Shown here in pieces: positions 8,365 through 16,275 of a stretch of 29,309 nt of DNA; positions within the stretch are counted from its first letter, which is position 1, and each line of letters starts with the position of its first letter. Origin of the DNA: Prevotella sp. UBA4330 (lineage in GTDB: Bacteria > Bacteroidota > Bacteroidia > Bacteroidales > Bacteroidaceae). A program made the translations under genes and the position numbers. The stretch lies in contig DGTS01000037.1 of NCBI GenBank assembly GCA_002394385.1, forward strand, positions 62,819-92,127. Direction: 5' to 3'. The notes beneath the pieces are model-generated. The model did not search any database, was not told the DNA's origin, and saw only the letters and a program-made list of their open reading frames with translations.

Positions 8365-11283
8365 ATGAATAATATAAAAACAAACATATTCCTCTTTGCC
8401 ATGATGGCATCGTCGCTGACGGTCAATGCTCAGACCACTGACGACGTTGATGCTGATTCTGTCGTGGCAAAAAAGAAAGTACATGTTGCTTTCCGTGACC
8501 AGGATGTGGACCATCTTCTCGGAGGCGTCTCCTATGTTGACATGGAAGAGTTGTCGAAGAAGGATTACACGATGAGCAGTCTCGAAGATATGTATGCTCT
8601 TGTTGGAGGATGGAACGGCAACAACCTATGGGGTATGGACAACGACCGTCTTGACACCAACGACAACAGCAATCTTCCACTCGTTATCATCGACGGTGTG
8701 AAGCGTCCGTCAAACAACGTCCTCCCTTCAGAGATTGAGCAAATCACTTTCCTCAAGGGTGCTCAGGCAGTGATTCTCTATGGTGCCAAAGGTGCTAAGG
8801 GCGCTATTCTCATCACCACAAAGCGTGGTAAGGTGGACGGCCTTCAGATTAATGTAAATGCCAACACTGGTTTCCATGTGGCAAAGGAGTTCCCAGAGTA
8901 TCTTGGTTCTGCAGAGTACATGACGCTCTATAACGAGGCACGTCTTAACGACGGTCTCGACCCAAGGTACAGCCAGATGGACATCTATAACCATGCCTCT
9001 GGTCTTAATCCTTACCGTTATCCTAACGTAAACTACTACTCAGACGAATATATCCGCAAGATATATAACCGTTCTGATGCGACGGTGGAGATTCAGGGTG
9101 GTGGACAGCGTGCCCACTTCTATACGAACATCAACTACTATCGCTTTGAGGATTTCATCAACTTTGGACCGGCAAAGGACAACTATACCGACCGTTTCAG
9201 CGTACGTGGTAATGTGGACCTCGTAGTAAACAGGGTCATCAAGGGATATGCTAACGCAAGCGCAACCTTCTACAACGCCAACAAGAACAAGGGCGATTTC
9301 TGGGGTGATGCATCAACGATGCGTCCCAATTTCCCTGAGAACGCAGCACCTCTGCTCCCGTTGTCTATGGTTGACCCCAATGCCAGCAAGGCTCTTTCTA
9401 TCCTTGGCAAGTCGCTCAACCTCCTCGACGGAAAATTCTTCCCAGGTGGTACAAAGATAACTCAGGCCAACGCCATCGCCGACTGCTACTTCGGTGGAAG
9501 GACACGCGACGTTAGCCGTCAGTTCCAGTTCGATGCAGGTATCATCTACGACATGAACAACTTGGTGAAGGGCTTGTCGTTCAAGACACTGTTCTCGATA
9601 GACTATGCTGCTAACTACAGCCTTTCCTATAACAACAAGTACGCTGTGTTCATCCCAACATGGAGTAACTATAACTCTCAGGATGCTATCGTAGCACTTA
9701 CTCAGCAGGGCGATGAAATAGTGACTGGTAATATGACCATGTCTAATTCAAAGTATCGCCAGACAATCAGTTGGAACGGTCATTTCGACTACGACAACAC
9801 CTTCGCAGGAAAGCATCACGTTACTGGTATGCTGCTCGCTAATATGTTCACGTCAACAACCAGTGGTCAGTACCATCGTTATGCTAACGCCAACTTGGGT
9901 CTTCTGGCAGGTTACGACTACATGAGCCGCTATTTCGCAGAGGTGTCGCTGGCGGGTGTTCATGCAGCACGTCTTCCCAAGGGAAACCGTGAAGCCCTCT
10001 CACACTCTTTCTCCCTCGGCTGGAACATGGCTAAGGAAGACTTCATGAAGGGGAGTTTTGTTGACGATCTGATGCTTAGTGCATCATACAGCAACCTGAA
10101 CGAGGATATGGATGTATATATGAAAGATGATTATGACGATAATCACTACCTCTATGTTTCAGAGTGGGCTAATGATGGTCCGGGTTATTCATGGAATGAC
10201 GGGTCAAGGACAACCTCTTCTACTTACTCGAAATCGGGTGTTAACCCTGCCCTCGGCTTTGTTCATCGCAAGGAGTTCTCTGTAAACCTTCGTGGCTCGT
10301 TCTTCAACAAGATGATTAGTGCAGACATCTCATTCTTCAATACAGATATGTCAGGTCTTATCATCCAGAATCCGACCACATTCCCATCATATTTGTCAGG
10401 AGGTCTCAGTCAAGGTACATTTAAACCGACAATAAACAATAACATTCAGAACCGCAAGGGTCTTGACTTCAGCATTACTGCACGTAAGCAGTTTGGTCAG
10501 GTCTATGCTGAACTCGGAGTTGTCGGCACATATCTCAAGACAAACTATAAGAAGTATGACGAACTGGTTGAATTTGAAAATCAGCGTGTTGAGGGACAGC
10601 CTATCGATGCTATGCGCGGCTACCAGTGCCTGGGCTTCTATACTCAAGACGACTTTGACTACAACCCGGAGACAGGAAAGATTATTGGTGTTAAGTCAGA
10701 CTTGCCTAAGCCGTCTGTCGGCGGTACAATACGTCCTGGCGACCTGAAGTACGCAGATGTTAACGGCGACGGCACCATCAACAACAAAGACCAGGTTGTC
10801 ATTGGTAAGTGGGGCACATACGGCTCGCCATTCACCATGGGCGTGAACCTTACTCTCAAGTATAAGAACTTCACCCTCTTCATGGTTGGCAACGGGCAGT
10901 TCGGTGCCAATGGATTGAAGAACAACGGTTACTATTATATGAGCGGAGAGGCTAAGTACTCTGTTAATGCGCGTGGACGCTGGACTCCCGAGACGGCAGA
11001 CGTTGCCACTCACCCACGTCTTACCACACTTCCAAACGCAAACGATGCTGCGGCTTCTACATTCTGGATTTACAGCACCAACCGTTTCAACCTCCGCAAG
11101 ATACAACTTACCTACGACTTCCCGAGAGAGATGTTCCAGGGCAAGTGGGTAAAGGACCTCTCGGTTTATATCAACGGAAACGACCTCCTCACAATTGCAA
11201 AAGAGCGCAAGTTGATGGAGACGAGTGTTGGCTATGCACCGCAGACCCGATTCTATAATCTCGGTGTAAAAGTAACGCTATAG
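8365..11283 (+). CDS. xusC: SusC-like TonB-dependent transporter (second pair), lacking the N-terminal regulatory domain
   Basis: 972 residues with a signal peptide (cleavage near SLTVNA-Q). Unlike SusC1 there is no carboxypeptidase regulatory-like domain: the mature protein passes after a short acidic stretch and a possible TonB box (KKKVHVAFR) straight to the plug, with LPLVIIDGVKRPSNNV, LKGAQAVILYGAKGAKG and AILITTKRG. The barrel ends RFYNLGVKVTL. A DVNGDGTINNKD loop near residue 795 resembles a calcium-type loop. It lies 39 bp after SusD1 with only short AT-rich filler between. The shorter form is expected for the second SusC of xylan PULs (XusC). It probably imports a different size class of xylo-oligosaccharide from SusC1, which is inference. 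Confidence 0.92.
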   Translation: MNNIKTNIFLFAMMASSLTVNAQTTDDVDADSVVAKKKVHVAFRDQDVDHLLGGVSYVDMEELSKKDYTMSSLEDMYALVGGWNGNNLWGMDNDRLDTNDNSNLPLVIIDGVKRPSNNVLPSEIEQITFLKGAQAVILYGAKGAKGAILITTKRGKVDGLQINVNANTGFHVAKEFPEYLGSAEYMTLYNEARLNDGLDPRYSQMDIYNHASGLNPYRYPNVNYYSDEYIRKIYNRSDATVEIQGGGQRAHFYTNINYYRFEDFINFGPAKDNYTDRFSVRGNVDLVVNRVIKGYANASATFYNANKNKGDFWGDASTMRPNFPENAAPLLPLSMVDPNASKALSILGKSLNLLDGKFFPGGTKITQANAIADCYFGGRTRDVSRQFQFDAGIIYDMNNLVKGLSFKTLFSIDYAANYSLSYNNKYAVFIPTWSNYNSQDAIVALTQQGDEIVTGNMTMSNSKYRQTISWNGHFDYDNTFAGKHHVTGMLLANMFTSTTSGQYHRYANANLGLLAGYDYMSRYFAEVSLAGVHAARLPKGNREALSHSFSLGWNMAKEDFMKGSFVDDLMLSASYSNLNEDMDVYMKDDYDDNHYLYVSEWANDGPGYSWNDGSRTTSSTYSKSGVNPALGFVHRKEFSVNLRGSFFNKMISADISFFNTDMSGLIIQNPTTFPSYLSGGLSQGTFKPTINNNIQNRKGLDFSITARKQFGQVYAELGVVGTYLKTNYKKYDELVEFENQRVEGQPIDAMRGYQCLGFYTQDDFDYNPETGKIIGVKSDLPKPSVGGTIRPGDLKYADVNGDGTINNKDQVVIGKWGTYGSPFTMGVNLTLKYKNFTLFMVGNGQFGANGLKNNGYYYMSGEAKYSVNARGRWTPETADVATHPRLTTLPNANDAAASTFWIYSTNRFNLRKIQLTYDFPREMFQGKWVKDLSVYINGNDLLTIAKERKLMETSVGYAPQTRFYNLGVKVTL

Positions 11284-11296
11284 GAAACCCTTTTTA

Positions 11297-11314
11297 CCCT
11301 CCCCGAGGGGAGGG
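11297..11314. repeat. Short GC-rich hairpin between SusC2 and SusD2
   Basis: An 8-bp perfect stem (CCCTCCCC / GGGGAGGG) with a 2-nt loop lies 13 bp after the SusC2 stop, preceded by a run of T. It resembles the core of the longer G/C-rich family at 18706-18814 and 21099-21294. It could attenuate transcription within the operon, but it may simply be a remnant of the repeat. Confidence 0.55.
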
Positions 11315-11353
11315 ATGGTTAAAACAGGAATAATAAAAAATACGAGATATAAT

Positions 11354-13207
11354 ATGAAAAATTGTATTATTAAATATAGTCTTAACATGGCGACCGCTCT
11401 CCTCCTTGGGGGAGTAGGTGGGGGACTTCTCTGCTCATGCAATGACATGTTTGAACCGGCAGAAGAGAACCATCGACAGTTGGAAGACTTTATCGAGGAG
11501 TCCAAGTATGCACACGGCTTGCTGATTTACGCTTATGCCCGTCTTCCATATTTTAGAACCACTGAGACGGACATTGCTACAGATGATGCTGTTACCAATA
11601 CAAACAGCACATACCGCACAATTGCAATGACTCCCGGTGCGTGGGCATCAGACAACGACCCAATGTCTCAATGGAACAGTTGTAAGGATGGTATCCAGTA
11701 TGTTAACCTGTTCCTTACTATTGTAGATAAAGTGAAGTGGTCTCCCAGTACCAAGTCCAAACAGCAGATGTTCGCCGACCGTCTTAAAGGCGAGGCATAC
11801 GGACTGCGTGCCCTTCTCTATTACTATCTGTTGATGGCTCACGGTGGTTATGCCAATGATGGTGTGCTCTACGGTGTGCCTTTGCTGACTACTCCCGAAG
11901 ACGGTAGTTCTGACTACAATCAGCCTCGTGCAACTTTTGCCGACTGTGTCAAGCAGTGCTTCCAGGACTGCGACAATGCCATGGCTCTTCTTCCCGCCGA
12001 CTATGCTGACATCAGCAGTAACGATGAGATTCCCGCAAAATATGTTGAAATTGGTGCTAATTATGCCGCTTACAACTCTGTGTTTGGCTCTTCTTCAAAG
12101 GACCTTATGTCTGGAAAAATTGCTGAGGCAATAAAGGCACAGATTGCACTGCTTGCAGCAAGTCCCGCATTCCGCGATCAGAGTGGTGTTACTTCTGCCG
12201 AGGCAGCAACTCTTTGCGCTAACGTACTTAAGCGCATTGGTGGTATGGACGGATTTGACAAGACTGGAAACAAGAATTGGTTTATGTCTTCATTCAAGAG
12301 TGTTATAGAAGGTACTTCTGGTATTCCCGAAATCCTTTGGTGCTTGTCAAGTAAAGTAAAAGACACTGATCAGGAAAGCCAGAACTTCCCGCCTTCATTG
12401 TATGGACTCGGTCGCGTTAACCCTTCTCAGAATCTTGTTGATGCTTTCCCAATGCGCAATGGTCTTCCAATCTCAGACCCGAAGTCTGGTTACAACCCAC
12501 AGGACCCATACGCCAACCGTGACCCGCGTCTTAGTGATGATATCATATATAACGGTACCACTTACAGAAGAAATGTTATCATCACAGGTGACTATGGCGA
12601 CAAAGAAGACACCCGCGACAAAACGTCTTCATCAACCCGTACTGGTTACTATTTGAAGAAACTTCTTCGTGACGATGTAAGCCCGGCAGCAAGTGCTTCA
12701 GAGATGAAACAGCAACACATCTATCCTCGCATACGATACACAGAGTTGTTCCTCGCATACGCAGAGGCAGCAAACGATGCTTGGGGACCAAAGGCTGACC
12801 CGACTGGTGTCGGCTTCACTGCCTACGATGTCATCAAGGCTATCCGTGAGCGTGCTGGCCTTGCAACCAACGAGATTGGACAGCCGCTTGCAGAAGGCGA
12901 TGTGTATCTTGAAGAGTGTGCTGGCGACCAGACCAAGATGAGAGACCTTATCCGCAACGAGCGCCGCCTTGAACTCTGCTTCGAGAACAAGCGCTTCTGG
13001 GACCTTCGCCGTTGGCAGATGCCACTCAATGAGCCAATTCGTGGCATGAAGATTACCCGCAACAACGAGACTGACGAACTCACTTATAGTATTATCGATG
13101 AAGTAGAGGTTCGCGGTTTTGATAGTTCTTATCAGTGGTACGGTCCTATTCCAAAGAGCGAGATACTCAAATGGAGCAATCTCGTGCAAAACAAGGGATG
13201 GCAGTAA
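11354..13207 (+). CDS. xusD: SusD-like surface glycan-binding lipoprotein (second pair)
   Basis: 617 residues from ATG 11354. An in-frame ATG at 11315 would add 13 residues inside the intergenic repeat and is less likely. The lipobox LLCSC is followed by NDMFEP. The helical core contains LKGEAYGLRALLYYYLLMAH and a DPRLSDDIIYNG loop. The C-terminal signature (RNERRLELCFENKRFWDLRRW, ending in NKGW) identifies a RagB/SusD protein. It follows SusC2 by 70 bp and should be its lid. The core of the signal peptide (LLLGGVGGGLL) is encoded by a G-rich stretch at 11395-11434 that resembles intergenic repeat DNA rather than ordinary coding sequence. Confidence 0.91.
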   Translation: MKNCIIKYSLNMATALLLGGVGGGLLCSCNDMFEPAEENHRQLEDFIEESKYAHGLLIYAYARLPYFRTTETDIATDDAVTNTNSTYRTIAMTPGAWASDNDPMSQWNSCKDGIQYVNLFLTIVDKVKWSPSTKSKQQMFADRLKGEAYGLRALLYYYLLMAHGGYANDGVLYGVPLLTTPEDGSSDYNQPRATFADCVKQCFQDCDNAMALLPADYADISSNDEIPAKYVEIGANYAAYNSVFGSSSKDLMSGKIAEAIKAQIALLAASPAFRDQSGVTSAEAATLCANVLKRIGGMDGFDKTGNKNWFMSSFKSVIEGTSGIPEILWCLSSKVKDTDQESQNFPPSLYGLGRVNPSQNLVDAFPMRNGLPISDPKSGYNPQDPYANRDPRLSDDIIYNGTTYRRNVIITGDYGDKEDTRDKTSSSTRTGYYLKKLLRDDVSPAASASEMKQQHIYPRIRYTELFLAYAEAANDAWGPKADPTGVGFTAYDVIKAIRERAGLATNEIGQPLAEGDVYLEECAGDQTKMRDLIRNERRLELCFENKRFWDLRRWQMPLNEPIRGMKITRNNETDELTYSIIDEVEVRGFDSSYQWYGPIPKSEILKWSNLVQNKGWQ

Positions 13208-13244
13208 CTTTGAACTTTGAACATTGAAAATTAAATATGTTATA

Positions 13245-14447
13245 ATGATGAAACTAAAGAAATATATTTACGGCACAATATTGGGAACTATATCTCTCGC
13301 ATTTGCTTCTTGCTATAACTCGGAGCATGAGTTCCCGGACTATGAAGGAGGTACAACAGCCTATTTCGCCTATCAGTTCCCTGTGCGAACACTCATACTT
13401 GGTAACGATATCTATGACAACTCTGTTGACAACGAGCACAAATGTCGGATATATGCTACAATGGGTGGAGCATATCACGGTCGTGATGCTGTAGTAAATG
13501 TTGTTGTAGATGAATCGCTTTGCGACAATCTCTATTTTGTTGATGCAGGTGGAAATCCATCAACGCAGGTTACTCCAATGCCATCAGACTATTATGAACT
13601 TCTATCCAATACCATTTCTTACAAAGGCGACAGCCGTGGATATGTGGAGGTGAGGTTTACGGACAAGTTCTTCCAAGACCCCAAAGCCATTGAGAACACA
13701 TACGTTATTCCTCTTGTGATGACGAGCGTGAAAGGTATCGACCACATTCTCACTGGCACACCTCGTGAAGGTCTTACTCCTTCTCGTACCAATTTGGAAG
13801 ACTGGGATGTTTTGGCAAAGGATTATGTCCTCTACTGCGTGAAGTATATGAACCCTTGGCAGGGAAGATACATTCGCCGCGGTGTTGACAACGTTTCTGA
13901 AAATGGCGTCACCAGTTCCTTTATACGCAAGGATTTCTCTCTTGTACAGTCAGACCCTGAGCACTACACGGACAACCCTGTGAACCAGAACGACGAAATT
14001 TGCAGCATCATTACAAAGAACATGACGCAGGCTGTGTTCCCCGTATCGGTGAATATCGGTAAGGACCCGACGGGAGAAACCCGCCCGTCGCAGCAGTGTA
14101 ACCTTATTCTCAGCTTCGATGGCAACAACTGCACCATCTCTGGCGACGACGAGGAAATATCTTCTGCCGGTTCAGGTGAGTTTATTCCTAAGGGAAGTGG
14201 CAAGCCAGAGTACAAAGACTACCAGTGGCAAGGAGAAGGCAAGCCAGACGAGCGTGACATTCTCCGCCTGTCTTACACGGTGAACTTCAAGAAAGGAAGG
14301 GTTATCGGAACAAAGATCGTCAACGGTAAAGAGCAACCTTGGATTCTCGAGAACGATGTCCAGATTACTACCACCGACACGCTTGTTGTTCAGACTCGCG
14401 AGTCAAACAAGAAAGAATTCTACTCACCAAAATACGTAAAAGAATAG
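13245..14447 (+). CDS. xusE: DUF1735-type surface lipoprotein (XusE-like glycan-binding protein)
   Basis: About 400 residues from ATG 13245 (a second ATG follows at 13248; a TTG at 13224 lies in filler). The lipobox FASC gives a lipidated surface protein. The N-terminal part carries the hallmark segment of this family in xylan PULs: AYFAYQFPVRTLILGNDIYD followed by KCRIYATMGG and VDESLCDNL. This is a DUF1735-type beta-sandwich, followed by a second beta domain (from about residue 190) that I cannot name with certainty (DUF4361- or DUF5627-like). It lies between SusD2 and the GH10-fold gene, the position of XusE. Proteins in this place act as surface glycan-binding proteins or as transporter accessories; for this one the role is inferred. 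Confidence 0.8.
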   Translation: MMKLKKYIYGTILGTISLAFASCYNSEHEFPDYEGGTTAYFAYQFPVRTLILGNDIYDNSVDNEHKCRIYATMGGAYHGRDAVVNVVVDESLCDNLYFVDAGGNPSTQVTPMPSDYYELLSNTISYKGDSRGYVEVRFTDKFFQDPKAIENTYVIPLVMTSVKGIDHILTGTPREGLTPSRTNLEDWDVLAKDYVLYCVKYMNPWQGRYIRRGVDNVSENGVTSSFIRKDFSLVQSDPEHYTDNPVNQNDEICSIITKNMTQAVFPVSVNIGKDPTGETRPSQQCNLILSFDGNNCTISGDDEEISSAGSGEFIPKGSGKPEYKDYQWQGEGKPDERDILRLSYTVNFKKGRVIGTKIVNGKEQPWILENDVQITTTDTLVVQTRESNKKEFYSPKYVKE

Positions 14448-14451
14448 GAGG
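14446..14451 (+). promoter_or_regulatory. Shine-Dalgarno sequence overlapping the upstream stop codon
   Basis: AGGAGG overlaps the stop codon of the DUF1735 gene and lies 8 nt before the ATG at 14460. A full consensus ribosome binding site is uncommon in Bacteroidetes, and none of the other genes here shows one. It suggests direct translational control of the GH10-fold gene. Confidence 0.65.
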
Positions 14452-14459
14452 CTAAGATT

Positions 14460-16130
14460 ATGAAAAAGTTTTTTAGAAACGGTCTCTTGATGTTGGCGGC
14501 AGGCGCGCTTGCTGTTTCCTGTGCCGACTATAATGTGACGGACGATTTCCGTGCTCAGCCCGATCCTTCTTTCGTTGAGCCCTACAAGGACCTTGGTCCT
14601 GTAAAGTCGTACATCGACAGGGACAAGTTCCCCAACATGTCGCTTGGCGCTATGCTCAAGGTGTCTGATTTCAACAAGCAGGAACTGGCTCATGCCGCTG
14701 CCATCACCAACTTCGACAATGTCGCTTTCGGCACGACACTGATGTCTGGCACCATCGTCAATGCAAAGGGTGTTATGAATTTCCTTGATATGAGCGACCT
14801 TCTCGATCATGTAGAGGAAATAGATGCTGAGGTGTTCGGAAGTCCTCTCTTTGCCAATGCCAACCAGGCCGACGATTGGCTTGCCACACTTACTGCCCCC
14901 ATCGAGATTCCTGTCGATTTCGTTGAGGGAAAAACTGTTGACTTCAACGAGATGAGTGTAGGACCATATACTGGTACCATAGAAAATGATAAGGGAAAAG
15001 CCTCTATCGTTAGATACGATGGTCAGAACGTACTTCAGATAAATAATACGACTAACGTACGCATCGTTGAAGATTTCGAAGTTGACCCTAAGGCGAAATA
15101 CACCATCACGTTCTGGGCAAAGGGTGCAAGAGCAGACAGGGACGTGAACTTCAATGTTAACTTCTCTGGAAATAATATTGAAGGAAGCGGAACCAACGGA
15201 ACATGGGTGGCAAAGGGCGACAAGTGGACCAAAATCGTTGTAGAGGCACAAAGCGCGCCAGACGCTACCGAGGGTTTCTTCAGAATTGACAATGGCCGTG
15301 GAGGTATCCTTTATATACAGAAAGTAGAAGTAGGCTACTATCCAGATAACCACCGTCCACAGACAGAAGAAGAGTTGAATGATACCATCGACTATGCTAT
15401 CTATACATGGTGCGACGGTCTGATGAAGATCAACCGTGGTCGCATCCACTCTTTTGATATCATTGACGAGGCAATCGATGCACAGACCACTCTCGATAAC
15501 GGCATGTACGACCTCAAGCACTCTACCGAGAAAATCTTCTGGCAGGATGTCCTTGGCAGCGAGAACTACGTTCCCGTGGTGTCTAAGGTGGCAAGCGAAG
15601 CATACGAGAGATATGATGGCGACCCATCTCTGCTGAGATTCTTCATCAGCGAGTCTGGTCTCGAAGACCCCAAGAAGATTGAGAGCCTCGAGTACTGGAT
15701 GAACATCTGGGACGCAAAGGGAGCCAAGATTGACGGTATCAATGCCAAACTGAATCTCGTATATAGCGAGGACGCTGCGACACAGGCTGACAACGTTGCC
15801 AAACTGAACACTCTCCTTGACAATCTTGCTGCTACAGGCAAACTGGTTCGTCTGTCCAACTTCGACATAAAGTATCAGAGTGCCGACGGCACCAATGTCA
15901 CTGCAGACAAGATTTCAGCAGAGCAGCGCCAGCAACTGGCAGACTATTACGGCTACGTCATCAAGAGTTACATGAGCAAGATTCCTCACGAGAAGCAGGC
16001 AGGCATCTGCAAGGGTAACATGGTAGATACCAGCGACCCTGTAGGACTCTGGTCTATCGACAAGAACAGCAGAGACTGGGTGCGCAATGCCACATACAAG
16101 GCATTCTGCGACGCGCTCAGTGGAGAATGA
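14460..16130 (+). CDS. GH10-fold lipoprotein with inserted CBM, catalytically degenerate (putative xylan-binding pseudoenzyme)
   Basis: 556 residues with a lipobox (LAVSC, Cys21). The fold is GH10: LGAMLKVSDFNKQELAHAAA at the start, then a beta-sandwich (about 158-293, CBM4/CBM22-like, with YTITFWAKG) inserted into the barrel as in Xyn10C-type xylanases, then FWQDVLG, KIDGINAKLNLVY and LLDNLAATGKL. The acid/base region reads DIIDEA, keeping Glu337. The nucleophile region, normally xSELDx, reads LSNFDI, so Asn467 replaces the catalytic Glu. The usual GHTLVWHxQ block reads GSPLFANANQ (127-136), losing its His and Trp residues; the conserved His of the TQMHV strand is Asn432, and the QWxxxD segment is lost. 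A canonical retaining xylanase is not expected. Together with the SGBP-like operon position, this points to a surface xylan-binding protein derived from an enzyme. The family and fold are well supported; loss of activity is inferred. Confidence 0.85.
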   Translation: MKKFFRNGLLMLAAGALAVSCADYNVTDDFRAQPDPSFVEPYKDLGPVKSYIDRDKFPNMSLGAMLKVSDFNKQELAHAAAITNFDNVAFGTTLMSGTIVNAKGVMNFLDMSDLLDHVEEIDAEVFGSPLFANANQADDWLATLTAPIEIPVDFVEGKTVDFNEMSVGPYTGTIENDKGKASIVRYDGQNVLQINNTTNVRIVEDFEVDPKAKYTITFWAKGARADRDVNFNVNFSGNNIEGSGTNGTWVAKGDKWTKIVVEAQSAPDATEGFFRIDNGRGGILYIQKVEVGYYPDNHRPQTEEELNDTIDYAIYTWCDGLMKINRGRIHSFDIIDEAIDAQTTLDNGMYDLKHSTEKIFWQDVLGSENYVPVVSKVASEAYERYDGDPSLLRFFISESGLEDPKKIESLEYWMNIWDAKGAKIDGINAKLNLVYSEDAATQADNVAKLNTLLDNLAATGKLVRLSNFDIKYQSADGTNVTADKISAEQRQQLADYYGYVIKSYMSKIPHEKQAGICKGNMVDTSDPVGLWSIDKNSRDWVRNATYKAFCDALSGE

Positions 16131-16137
16131 GAATAAA

Positions 16138-16214
16138 GGAGTGTAGGAGTTTAGGAGTGTAGGAGTTAAGACAATACTCCTGAACTCCCAAACTCCTGAA
16201 CTCCTAAACTCCTA
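16138..16214. repeat. Inverted repeat of GTAGGAGT/ACTCCTAA units (hairpin)
   Basis: The left arm (16138-16167) repeats GGAGTGTAGGAGTT-type units and the right arm (16176-16214) repeats the complementary ACTCCTGAACTCC-type units around a 6-8 nt loop, so the transcript can fold into a long stem. It follows the GH10-fold stop codon by 8 bp and may attenuate or stabilise the operon transcript. The same unit family recurs at 23513-23642. The rest of the gap to 16275 is AT-rich with no clear promoter match. Confidence 0.75.
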
Positions 16215-16275
16215 AAAAGAATAAATACATTTACCTAAATTAATTTTTCTATTATTAATCTAAATTATTTCTATT

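Noticed and set aside
14424..15521. A 365-codon minus-strand frame opposite the GH10-fold gene
   Set aside because: The opposite strand encodes a clear GH10-fold lipoprotein; the antisense frame has no recognisable family signature and arises from codon bias.
14460..16130. Frameshift or pseudogene as the reason for the lost GH10 catalytic residues
   Set aside because: The frame is uninterrupted, the GH10 secondary landmarks continue on both sides of each changed motif, and the end is at the expected family position, so the changes are substitutions in an intact gene.
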